DNA of 64,000 bases from Archangium violaceum. GTDB lineage: Bacteria; Myxococcota; Myxococcia; Myxococcales; Myxococcaceae. The position numbers and the translations under genes were made by a program. Under the pieces are notes generated by a model. That model saw only the letters and a list, made by a program, of their open reading frames with translations. It ran no database searches and was not told the origin of the DNA. The DNA lies in contig NZ_CP069396.1 of the NCBI RefSeq assembly GCF_016887565.1, positions 647,001 through 711,000 of the forward strand. Direction: 5' to 3'. Positions 1 through 7,542 of the stretch are shown piece by piece. Position 1 is the first letter of the stretch; every line of letters starts with the position of its first letter.

Positions 1-366
1 CTTCAGCTTGTGCAGCTTCTTGACGTAGTTGTAGTGATTGGACGGGTCCAGATACCCGGCCATCTGCACCAGCTGATGGTCGAGCGAGAACGTGCACCGG
101 CTTCGCCCCCAGATGAACTCGAGACGAAGCTCCGGCGGGAAGATCTTCTTCACGACTTGCGCCGCGTAGTCATCGGAAGCGGATGACCAGACCGCGAGAC
201 GGAAGTGGGCCGCGCACTCGAGCAGGAAGCGCTCCACATGGGGGCGCACGTAGACGAAGTAATCGAAGAGACGGAAGTCCTCGGCCCGTTCCAATCGCTC
301 GTCGCTGGCGTGGATCAACGTCTCGTCGAGATCGAGCACCAGCAGTATCTTGTCCGTGCCTGTCAT
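1..366 (-). CDS. NIF/CTD-like HAD phosphatase (partial, N-terminal part)
   Basis: The first 122 codons of a leftward gene are visible; the rest lies beyond the window edge. The protein opens MTGTDKILLVLDLDETLIHA. DLDET is the DxDxT nucleophile motif of the haloacid dehalogenase superfamily, in the form used by the NLI-interacting-factor/CTD phosphatase branch. The next stretch (FVYVRPHVERFLLECA, then AVWSSASDDYA) fits HAD motif II (S/T after a hydrophobic strand) in that branch. It probably dephosphorylates a protein, but the substrate cannot be told from the sequence. The ATG at 366 directly precedes the DLDET core, as in short bacterial members. The catalytic lysine and the final acidic motif are outside the window. 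Confidence 0.85.
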   Translation of the reverse strand, partial: MTGTDKILLVLDLDETLIHASDERLERAEDFRLFDYFVYVRPHVERFLLECAAHFRLAVWSSASDDYAAQVVKKIFPPELRLEFIWGRSRCTFSLDHQLVQMAGYLDPSNHYNYVKKLHKLK

Positions 367-855
367 GCTTCCGCCGGGAGCCGCCGCGTCGAATATGGCA
401 TGGGGTCGGGCTTCAGGAAGGCGGCGGGCAGTACGTCTCCTGCTCCGCCTGGATGCTGACCCTTTCGAGGGGCGGTGGCGAAAAGTCCTGGCCAAGTTCA
501 GGACGCGGCCTTAGTCTTTTCCGCGACGCGCCACCCGCGTCTCTCATGATCTCTGCCCGCTAGAACCACCGCTCCGCCGTGCGACCCTCTGGGGTGAGCC
601 GTCTACCGCACCGGTAGGCAGGCTGCCCGTTCGTTGCCACGAGTGCTCAGTGCCTGCGGAGTGGGGTGCCGACAAGCGAACGAACCGAGGCCCTGGTTGC
701 CCACCTGTGTGGGTGCCTCGCGCTCGCTCGTCACCCGACAGAGTGCTTCCACTGGTGTTGGGGCGAGCAGCCCGGGCAAGACATCCAGAGCCACGGCTCT
801 CCATCGCGTGTCGGTTCGTCCTGGACCCGAACCGCTGTGATGACCGGAGGACCTT
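367..855. other. 489-bp intergenic region with two small inverted repeats
   Basis: This stretch separates the leftward HAD gene from the rightward ABA4-like gene, so it must hold divergent promoters. I see no convincing gene in it. Two short palindromes stand out: GTCCTG-8 nt-CAGGAC at 485-504 and CTACCG-CAC-CGGTAG at 603-617. Either could be an operator, but no known regulator consensus is matched. No clear -35/-10 pair was recognised. Confidence 0.4.
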
Positions 856-1362
856 ATGAGAGTCGAAACCCTGTTTCTCGTTTTCACCTATGGTGTTTTT
901 CCTGCGTGGGCACTCCTGTTGTTCGCACCGCGTTGGAAGTGGACGCAGAGGCTCGTGCACTCGGTGTGGATACCGGTGATGCTGGCCCTGGCCCATATTG
1001 GCTTCCTGCTGCTGGCGGCTTCCCCTCCCGAGGGAGCCAGCGCGGCGACCCTCGAGGGGGCCATGCGGCTCTTCCAGGAGCCGTGGACGGCGTTGGTCTG
1101 CTGGATTCACTATCTGGTGTTCGATCTGTTCGTCGGCGCGTGGGAAGTCCGGGATGCGATCCGACGCAAGCTTCCCCACCTGGCTGTCGTCCCCTGTGTC
1201 CTGCTGACGTGGCTGTATGGTCCGCTCGGGTTGATGCTGTACTTCCTCGTCCGGTTCATCGTCCGCGGGACGGTCACCCTCGAGGAGATGCCCGAGGCCG
1301 CGAAGGCATCCGCTCTTCCGTCAGCGGAGACTCCGGCCTCGGGGCATCTGGTGAATGTGTGA
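856..1362 (+). CDS. ABA4-like (DUF4281) membrane protein
   Basis: A 168-residue protein with about four hydrophobic segments. The central segment contains FDLFVGAWEVRDA, a hallmark of the DUF4281/ABA4-like family; plant ABA4 takes part in neoxanthin synthesis and photoprotection. The bacterial members have no firm function. The C-terminal 30 residues are hydrophilic and low in complexity. An AGGACC-type Shine-Dalgarno (GGAGGACCTT) sits just upstream of the ATG. The gene stands alone, followed by a hairpin terminator and the convergent rsgA. A carotenoid or membrane role is possible by family but is inference. Confidence 0.75.
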   Translation: MRVETLFLVFTYGVFPAWALLLFAPRWKWTQRLVHSVWIPVMLALAHIGFLLLAASPPEGASAATLEGAMRLFQEPWTALVCWIHYLVFDLFVGAWEVRDAIRRKLPHLAVVPCVLLTWLYGPLGLMLYFLVRFIVRGTVTLEEMPEAAKASALPSAETPASGHLVNV

Positions 1363-1369
1363 CAGAGGG

Positions 1370-1403
1370 CCCACTGCGCTGGCGGACCTGTCAGCGCAGT
1401 GGG
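1370..1403. terminator. Bidirectional hairpin terminator
   Basis: A perfect 12-bp inverted repeat, CCCACTGCGCTG (1370-1381) and CAGCGCAGTGGG (1392-1403), with a 10-nt loop. It lies between the convergent stop codons of the ABA4-like gene and rsgA. There is no strong T-tract on either side, so termination may be weak or Rho-assisted, but the position between two gene tails supports the call. Confidence 0.75.
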
Positions 1404-1410
1404 TCACCGT

Positions 1411-2496
1411 CTAGTCTCCGCGTCGCTTCGCTCGTGAGCGCTGCCTGCCTTCCAGGATGCGGTTGCGCTCGACGCGCTTGTGCTCGCGCTGCAAGGCGCT
1501 GCTCGCCTGACGCGCGTGGAAGGCCTGCTCGCGCTGGAGCTTCTCGAAGCTCCTGAGCCGCTCCTGGGTGAGAGCCCCGGTGTCCACCGCGGCTCGCACC
1601 GCGCACCCCGGCTCGCGCCGGTGTGTGCAGTCCGAGAAGCGGCAGTCGGCGGCCAGCGCGAGGATGTCGGAGAACGCCTGGTCCAGGCCCTCCTCCTCCC
1701 CCCACAACCCGAGCTCGCGCATCCCCGGCCCATCGATGAGCAGGCCACCCTGGGGCAGCACGAAGAGCTCCCGGTGGGTGGTGGTGTGGCGGCCCCGGTC
1801 GTCATCCGGCCGGACGGGCTGGGTGGCCAGCCGTGCCTCTTCCAGCAAGCGGTTGACCAGGGTCGACTTGCCCACGCCCGAGGAGCCGAGCAGCGCTCCG
1901 GTCTTCCCGGCGGGAATCCGCTCGCGGAGCGCCTCGAGCCCCGTGCCCTGTTGCGCGCTCAGCGCGAGCACGGGGACCCCTGGGGACAGGGCTTGCACCT
2001 CCTGGATGCGTTCGGAGACGTCCTCGTGGAGGTCGGCCTTGCTGAGCACCACCACGGGCTCGGCGCCGCTGTTCCAGGCCACGGTGAGCGCCCGCTCGAT
2101 GCGTCGCGGGTTGTAGTTCCCATCCAGCCCGGTCACCAGGAACACCACGTCGAGGTTGGCGGCGATGAGCTGGCCCTCGCGCTCGCTTCCCGCCTCGCGT
2201 CTCATGAGGACGCTTCGGCGGGGAAGGACGGCGTGGAGCAGCGCCTCGCCCTCACCGGAGGGCAGCAGCAGGGCCACCCAGTCGCCGATGGTGGGCAGGG
2301 CCTCGGCGCCCGGGGCGTGGTGGAGGAGCCGTCCCGAGGGCCGCGCGAGGTACGCCCGCTCGGACGTCTGGACGGTGAGGAGCCCGCGCTCCTGGCGCAC
2401 CACGCGGCCAGGGACGAGGGGAAGGGAGGATTGGGACAGCAGAAGGGAAAACGCGTGGGTGAGGTCTGGACCCCAACCGAGGGACTCGAGTGACAC
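1411..2496 (-). CDS. rsgA: Small ribosomal subunit biogenesis GTPase RsgA
   Basis: A 361-residue circularly permuted GTPase that acts late in 30S subunit maturation and hydrolyses GTP on the ribosome. The motif order is the permuted one: LSKADL (G4) comes before GSSGVGKSTLVN (G1), then DGPGMRELGL (G3). An OB-fold-like N-terminal region (about 1-100) precedes them. Near the C-terminus, CRFSDCTHRREPGC supplies the Cys-His zinc site of the family. Length is normal (300-370 residues). The C-terminal tail is rich in Arg and Lys (HKRVERNRILEGRQRSRAKRR would contact rRNA by analogy). It appears to be a single-gene unit. Confidence 0.95.
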   Translation of the reverse strand: MSLESLGWGPDLTHAFSLLLSQSSLPLVPGRVVRQERGLLTVQTSERAYLARPSGRLLHHAPGAEALPTIGDWVALLLPSGEGEALLHAVLPRRSVLMRREAGSEREGQLIAANLDVVFLVTGLDGNYNPRRIERALTVAWNSGAEPVVVLSKADLHEDVSERIQEVQALSPGVPVLALSAQQGTGLEALRERIPAGKTGALLGSSGVGKSTLVNRLLEEARLATQPVRPDDDRGRHTTTHRELFVLPQGGLLIDGPGMRELGLWGEEEGLDQAFSDILALAADCRFSDCTHRREPGCAVRAAVDTGALTQERLRSFEKLQREQAFHARQASSALQREHKRVERNRILEGRQRSRAKRRGD

Positions 2497-2605
2497 TGAA
2501 AGGACTCCGGGCAGAGCGGTGCCTGTGGCGCACCTGGTTCTTCAGGGCACCCAGCGGGGAGTCAGGGACGCGCTGCGACGGACCTACGGAGCCGAGCCAG
2601 GCGGC

Positions 2606-2662
2606 CTACGCCCTCTGGGCGAACAGGACAGCAACCGCGGCGGGGACAATGGGCGAGTTCAT
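2606..2662 (-). CDS. Possible 18-codon leader or small ORF
   Basis: A very short ORF encodes MNSPIVPAAVAVLFAQRA. Its ATG is preceded by a strong Shine-Dalgarno, GGAGG, with about 7 bp spacing, which is why it is listed. The peptide is hydrophobic. It lies in the 259-bp gap between rsgA and the secreted-protein gene at 2756-3460. It may be a chance match, a remnant of a longer gene, or a true small membrane peptide. Nothing else supports it. Confidence 0.15.
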   Translation of the reverse strand: MNSPIVPAAVAVLFAQRA

Positions 2663-2755
2663 GAGTGCCTCCGAGTGCTCGCGGGGCGGCGTTCATCGCC
2701 GCTCGGCAGCCCAGGACATAACAGGCTTGTGGGTGTCAGGTCATCCCCCCTCGGG

Positions 2756-3460
2756 TCAGCGCGCGCCGGTCACGGGGTCCGGCGCGTCCACCTTCTGGTG
2801 CCCCGTCACCGTCACTTCCGTCCGGAAGCGCACCTTGTAGAGGAGGACCCCGCCCGAGCCGACGATCTTCATCCGCGTGGGCTGCTGCTCGCACGGGGTC
2901 TCCGCGTAGGCCAGGAAGTCCATCTGGAGCTCATCCAGCATGGGAGGCATGTCGGACGGGGACATGCGCAGGGTCATCACCTTCCCGGCCCGCGCGTCCA
3001 CCACCGCCTGTCCCTTCATTCGCTTCTTGTCCGCCTTCACGGGGGCGAACTTCACGGTCAGGAGCCCCTCGCTCGGGCCCGGTGCGGAGTCGAAGCGGTA
3101 ATCCGCCCGGGCTCGCGGGTGGAACGGGGACAGCCTTGCCTTGTCGTCCTCGTCCTTCGGTGGGTCCTTCGGCTCGGCCTTGAGCTGGCTGGTCAGGTCC
3201 CCCTCTTCCTTCTGGGAGAGCCGCTTGCGTGCAACCACCGTGGTTCCGGACCGGGTGACCTCGTAGCTGCGAGTCAGCCGTCCCGTCACCTTGCCCTCCT
3301 TGTCCAACTCCTCCGTGACCGAGCTCTCCACGGTGCGGCAGGCGGGGACGGCCAGTTTTCGCTCCTCCGCCTCGCCCAGGCGTTGGAGGAGGTCATCCAG
3401 TGGCGCGTCCGCGCGGGCGGAGACACCGAGGAGCAGGGGCAGAAGGGCAAGCACGCGCAT
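2756..3460 (-). CDS. Secreted protein of unknown function
   Basis: About 234 residues starting MRVLALLPLLLGVSARA, a clear Sec signal peptide with a likely cleavage site after ARA. An in-frame ATG seven codons upstream (3481) would add a charged stretch ahead of the signal, so 3460 is preferred. The mature part is rich in charged residues and beta-prone, with repeated KV/TV strands and a DLTSQLKAEPKDPPKDEDDK linker. No enzyme motif was recognised. It probably acts in the periplasm or at the outer membrane. It is transcribed leftward and has no close partner. Confidence 0.7.
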   Translation of the reverse strand: MRVLALLPLLLGVSARADAPLDDLLQRLGEAEERKLAVPACRTVESSVTEELDKEGKVTGRLTRSYEVTRSGTTVVARKRLSQKEEGDLTSQLKAEPKDPPKDEDDKARLSPFHPRARADYRFDSAPGPSEGLLTVKFAPVKADKKRMKGQAVVDARAGKVMTLRMSPSDMPPMLDELQMDFLAYAETPCEQQPTRMKIVGSGGVLLYKVRFRTEVTVTGHQKVDAPDPVTGAR

Positions 3461-3545
3461 GGCGTGGAACTTAATCTCCACCCGTCTTCGAGTCGCAACC
3501 GAATGGCGATGCGCGAAGACTCCGTCCGGGTGGGGACACTCCCGG

Positions 3546-4373
3546 TCAGAGGACGTGCGCCACCTCCACGTCGAAACGTTTCATCTTGTGCGAGAGCAGG
3601 AGTTGATGGAGCCGCTGGGAGATGAGCAGAAGCGGCCGGGGGCGATAGGGGCCCATGCGCTGTCCCACGGCCTGGCGTGTGCAGTGCCAGTCCGCGGCGT
3701 TCACGCTGGCGCGTTGGACGTGGACTTCGGAGAGCACGTCGAACCCCGCGACGTGCCCTTCTGGGCAATGCGCATCATCTGGCGCGGGCGCGAAGAAGCC
3801 GTGTCCCACCCGTGTCTGAGACGCCAGCTCCAGCCGGCATTCGGGCAGCAGGAGCTGGTTCCAGGCCGGGCTCGGCTTGCCATTTCGATCCACCACCGGT
3901 CCCAGCTCGTAGCCACGGAGACCGATGGACTGCATTGCCTCGGCCAATCGCGCGGATACCACGATTTCTCCCCCGAGAGTCTGGGCGATGTCCCGCTTCG
4001 GTATCCTCTTCACGTCCAGGTGCAGCGGCCCTACCTGCCTGGCGCCGAAGCCGCACCTGGGACACGCTCTCGTCTCGTCATAGCCGGTGCCGCAATCCTC
4101 GCCCGTTGGCTCGAAGAGTGGGCGCACCTTCATCCAGAGGAGCTCTGCTTCGTTCAGCTCCCTGGGCGTGTATTTCCGGTGAATCTCCCAGAAGGTCACC
4201 GCCAGCGATCCTTGCCCGCGCTTCTCCTGCTCGTATTGGCGTATCCGTTCGATGAGCGGATCATCCATCTCGAGCACCACCCGGCGTGACATGCCGATCT
4301 CCTGCCCCACGTCCGGTGGGAGGAACTGTTTGGCGTCGTCCGCGAAGAGCCGGACCTCGAGGGTTTCTCTCAT
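3546..4373 (-). CDS. Probable SitI-like immunity protein with CxxC motif
   Basis: A 275-residue soluble protein starting MRETLEVRLFADDAKQFLPP. The middle has C-x(10)-CPRCG, and a further Cys-His cluster (HCPEGH) comes later. This resembles the CXXCG immunity proteins of myxobacterial Sit cassettes but is not the standard two-CxxC form. The start is fixed by context: the toxin gene stops at 4376 and this ATG begins 2 bp later, so the two are translationally coupled. By position it should neutralise the toxin encoded just upstream. A longer open frame to 5435 exists but overlaps the toxin gene and is not used. The immunity role is inference from pairing. Confidence 0.65.
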   Translation of the reverse strand: MRETLEVRLFADDAKQFLPPDVGQEIGMSRRVVLEMDDPLIERIRQYEQEKRGQGSLAVTFWEIHRKYTPRELNEAELLWMKVRPLFEPTGEDCGTGYDETRACPRCGFGARQVGPLHLDVKRIPKRDIAQTLGGEIVVSARLAEAMQSIGLRGYELGPVVDRNGKPSPAWNQLLLPECRLELASQTRVGHGFFAPAPDDAHCPEGHVAGFDVLSEVHVQRASVNAADWHCTRQAVGQRMGPYRPRPLLLISQRLHQLLLSHKMKRFDVEVAHVL

Positions 4374-4375
4374 GG

Positions 4376-5488
4376 TCAGAAGTGGACTCCGGGGAGAGGG
4401 TATCTGGCGTAGACCCTCTTCATGAGTTCCCACACGACTTCGAGCGGAGGTGGTTTCAGCCCATATCCTGCCAGGCGCCGGAACTCGTTGGTGATGAGTT
4501 GATGGTAGGCGCGATCCAGGTCCACGGTGGGGCCGTTCTCCGGGCCGCCGAGGTAGCGGGGGTGGATGTGGTGTTTCTGCTTGGGGCCACCGGCCAGGTG
4601 GGGGAAGGCCCTGCGGGCCTCTTGCATGCCCTTGTCGTACAGCGCACGAGCGGACTGCGGGTCCAGTGAGGGGGGCGCCGACAGGACGACGAGTGCGCCC
4701 ACCCCGGTTCCCAATACGGCGGTGACCGCACCGGCTGGCACGGCCATCTCCGCCACCATCAGCGTGCCCTGGGCACCGAGCTTCAGGACCGGGAGACTGG
4801 CTCCAGCGCCTGTCACACGTGCCCCCATCTCCAGCCCTCCTCCCGTCAGCATGAGCAGGTGCGTGGACAACCGTGCTGCTTCCCGCACCTGCTCGCGCAA
4901 GGGTCTGTCGCCGTAGCTGGCGAAGTACTCGGGAGAGGATGCAATCAATGTGGCGACGGCAGTGGGGAGCTGGCGCAGACCCTCGAGCGTGCCAGGGATG
5001 TCCAGCAGGCTGGTGGCCAGGGCCCGAGCCGTTTCCTCCAGGGCATCCTGGGCGCCGTCCAAGGCCGTGTTGAGGAGGTCCTTGTCCAGACCCTGTTCGC
5101 CCAGGGGAACGTGGCTGGAGCGGCGGAGCTCGTCGTCCAGTGGATAGAAGACACCACCCAGAGAGAGGTACATGCGACCGACGAGGAAGCCGCCAGCGAC
5201 GAATGTGCCTTCTCGCAAGGTCACCTGCCCCATCCATTGCACGGGCTGGCCAGTGGACACGGAGGCGAGGTAGCCGTCCGGCCGCATGACGACGAGGGCG
5301 AGAAAGCGCTCGCAGAGGGAGTCCAGTTCGGCGGCGGGTACCACGGGCCTCGCCGAAGAGAAGGACGACGGAGTCAGTAGTCGCAGCGGATGCGGCTGCG
5401 TGCGGTCCATCCGCCAGTGCGAGTCCGTGACACAACCCACCAGCACTGACGTGATGGCCAGGAGCAGTCCAAGGCGAACGTGAGCCAC
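4376..5488 (-). CDS. SitA-like lipoprotein toxin with HHIHP C-terminal domain
   Basis: A 370-residue lipoprotein. The proposed start is GTG at 5488, giving VAHVRLGLLLAITSVLVGC, in which LVGC is a lipobox (Cys19). Residues of about 150-290 have Ala/Gly-rich hydrophobic helices that may act in membrane translocation. The C-terminus carries KHHIHPRYLGGPENGP and, further on, YHQLITNEFR. This is the layout of HNH/AHH-type toxin nucleases (HHI-P, GG, later H). Exchangeable lipoprotein toxins of this design are the SitA proteins of Myxococcus, moved between kin by TraAB outer-membrane exchange. The immunity gene follows after 2 bp. The SitA subfamily number is not certain. Confidence 0.7.
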   Translation of the reverse strand: MAHVRLGLLLAITSVLVGCVTDSHWRMDRTQPHPLRLLTPSSFSSARPVVPAAELDSLCERFLALVVMRPDGYLASVSTGQPVQWMGQVTLREGTFVAGGFLVGRMYLSLGGVFYPLDDELRRSSHVPLGEQGLDKDLLNTALDGAQDALEETARALATSLLDIPGTLEGLRQLPTAVATLIASSPEYFASYGDRPLREQVREAARLSTHLLMLTGGGLEMGARVTGAGASLPVLKLGAQGTLMVAEMAVPAGAVTAVLGTGVGALVVLSAPPSLDPQSARALYDKGMQEARRAFPHLAGGPKQKHHIHPRYLGGPENGPTVDLDRAYHQLITNEFRRLAGYGLKPPPLEVVWELMKRVYARYPLPGVHF

Positions 5489-5580
5489 ACGAGACGTGGA
5501 GCGTTCAGTGGTGTCCAAGGGCACTCCTCGTGCGTTGGGCGCGGTGGACGTGGGTGGGCTCCGCTCGTGGAGCCCCGTTT

Positions 5581-7542
5581 TCACTCGTGGGAGCCGGCCC
5601 GTCGCTGCGCGGGAAGTCCGGCGTTGTCGGGCACGGGGCTGCCATCGGGCGCGCGGGCGGGAGTGGCGGAAGCGGGTGCGTCCTGCTCCTGCTTCTCCTC
5701 CGTGCCCTGGGCCTTGGCGAGCGCCTGGCGGGCCTCCTCCGAGCGCGGGTGGAGGGCCACCGTGCGCTCCAGCCAGCGCAGCTGCTCCTCGTGCTTGCCC
5801 TTCCGGCCGTAACGCGCGGCGATGCGCATCATCTCCTCCGCGTAGTCCGGGTGCAGCGCCGCGCCCGTGGTGGCCTCCTCCAGCGCGGGCCAGAGCTCCT
5901 CCGGGTCCGACGTCTCGTCCAGCCGGGCCCGTCGCAACTCCTCCACCTGCGAGCTCCGCCACTCCTCGTCGAGATGCTTCACCTCGGTCTGGAGGGCCTC
6001 GCTGAAGCGCAGCTCCGTCGGGCACGTCAGCTGCTCGCAGGCGGCGAGGTAGTCGGTGAAGAAGGCGAGGGGGCCTCGCGCGGGGTACTCCCGGAGCTTC
6101 TCGGGTCCCAGGGCCTGTTCCAGCGTGCGGGCCATCTGCGCCCCCACGCGGATGAAGAGCGAGCCCCCGCGAGGCTCATGCGCGGTGCGCACGCGCGCCA
6201 GGGCGGCCGGGGGCTCCTGGGCGATGGTGGCGCGGTCGAGCAGCGCGGATACCTGAGAGAAGGCCTCGGGCAACTCTCCCGGCTCGGGAAGCGCGCCAGG
6301 CCCCCGGGTGGCCCATACGTGCCAGGCGAGCCCGTAGGTGAAGACACGGGAGAGGCCCTCGTGCACCACCGCGTCCACCTCGTCCGCGGCGTGCGTGTCG
6401 CGGCGTACCTGCCCGTCCTCCAACAGCACCTCGATGATGCGCAGCGATATGCGCCGCAGCCGTTTCGCCTCGCCCTCCAGGTTCGTGGCGAGCGCGATGA
6501 CGACGTCCTCCGCCGGCAGCATGAGGAGCAGCGTGGTTGTCTCGGGCTGGCCACCCGCGTGGGCCACCACGTAGTGGCCTCGCAGCGGGTAGGTGGCGAA
6601 ACCCATGCCGTAGTCGGTGAGCTGGCCCTCGCGGGTGCTCATGGACGTCTGCATCCGCCGCGTGGTGTCGGGTGCCACCAGACTGCTCTGGAGCACGGCC
6701 TGACCGAAGGCGAGCAGATCCTCCACCGAGGCACGGGCGCCGCCTCCGCCGAAGCGGCTGGACACGTCCAGGTAGTGCGAGGCGACGAGCTGCCCCTTCT
6801 GGTGGCGGTAGCCCAGGGCGTGCTGCTTGTCGCGCGTGCGGTAGTCGTCCAGCGCCGCGTGCCTCATGCCGGCGGGGCCGAAGACATGGGACTTCAGGTA
6901 CTCACCGAAGCGCTGGCCCGTGGCCGTCTCCACGGCGGCGCCGAGCAGGTTGTAGCCCCAGGTGGTGTAGACGAACTTCGTGCCGGGCTCGGCGACGAGT
7001 GGCTTGTCGGCGAAGAGCGCGAGGGCTCCCGCGGTGTCGAGGTGCTGCGTGTTCTCCGAGCCCTCGGGGCCATCGTAATGGGACACGCCGCCGAGGTGTC
7101 CCAGCAGCTGGCGCACGGTGACGGGCCAGGGCTTCTCGGGGTAGCCGGGCACCAGGGTGTGGATGTCCGCGTCCAGGTCCAGCCTGCCCTCCTGCGCCAG
7201 CTGCAGCACGGCCATGGCGGTGAAGGACTTGGTGATGGACGCCATCCGGTACGTCGTCCGGGGCGTGGCGGGCAGCTTGTGGGCGAGGTCTCTCAGCCCG
7301 TAGCCCCGCGTCCAGCGCATGCCCCCGTGGAGCACGCCCACCGAGAGCCCCGCGTAGGGCCCCCGGGCGAGCTCGGCGCGGACGAGGGCATCCAGCGCGC
7401 GCTGCACCTCCGGGGGGAAGGCCTTGTCCTTCGCCTTGGAGGAAGCGGGAGTGGAGGCGGCCGGAGCGCGCGAGGGGGCCGGACGGGGGTCCGCCAGCGC
7501 GGTGAAACCGAGGAAGAGGAGCGCGACGGGGAGCGCCCTCAC
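5581..7542 (-). CDS. Serine hydrolase (class C beta-lactamase/esterase-like) with long C-terminal extension
   Basis: A 653-residue exported protein. The GTG at 7542 overlaps the upstream gene's stop by 4 bp (GTGA) and gives a signal peptide, RALPVALLFLGFTALADP. The catalytic motifs are SITK (Ser102, Lys105), a tyrosine motif in TTWGYN, and AHAGG as the KTG-box equivalent. These fit the penicillin-binding-protein/beta-lactamase fold (class C, esterase EstB and LACTB relatives). After about residue 390 comes a 260-residue helical extension of unknown role, ending in a TPR-like segment (WLERTVALHPRSEEARQALAKAQG). It may act on peptidoglycan, esters or D-peptides. Coupling to the SGNH hydrolase suggests they work on the same cell-surface material. 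Confidence 0.8.
   Translation of the reverse strand: MRALPVALLFLGFTALADPRPAPSRAPAASTPASSKAKDKAFPPEVQRALDALVRAELARGPYAGLSVGVLHGGMRWTRGYGLRDLAHKLPATPRTTYRMASITKSFTAMAVLQLAQEGRLDLDADIHTLVPGYPEKPWPVTVRQLLGHLGGVSHYDGPEGSENTQHLDTAGALALFADKPLVAEPGTKFVYTTWGYNLLGAAVETATGQRFGEYLKSHVFGPAGMRHAALDDYRTRDKQHALGYRHQKGQLVASHYLDVSSRFGGGGARASVEDLLAFGQAVLQSSLVAPDTTRRMQTSMSTREGQLTDYGMGFATYPLRGHYVVAHAGGQPETTTLLLMLPAEDVVIALATNLEGEAKRLRRISLRIIEVLLEDGQVRRDTHAADEVDAVVHEGLSRVFTYGLAWHVWATRGPGALPEPGELPEAFSQVSALLDRATIAQEPPAALARVRTAHEPRGGSLFIRVGAQMARTLEQALGPEKLREYPARGPLAFFTDYLAACEQLTCPTELRFSEALQTEVKHLDEEWRSSQVEELRRARLDETSDPEELWPALEEATTGAALHPDYAEEMMRIAARYGRKGKHEEQLRWLERTVALHPRSEEARQALAKAQGTEEKQEQDAPASATPARAPDGSPVPDNAGLPAQRRAGSHE

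Noticed and set aside
3546-5435. 629-codon version of the immunity protein
   Set aside because: The N-terminal 350 codons overlap the toxin gene in another frame and look like shadow sequence; the ATG at 4373 fits coupling.
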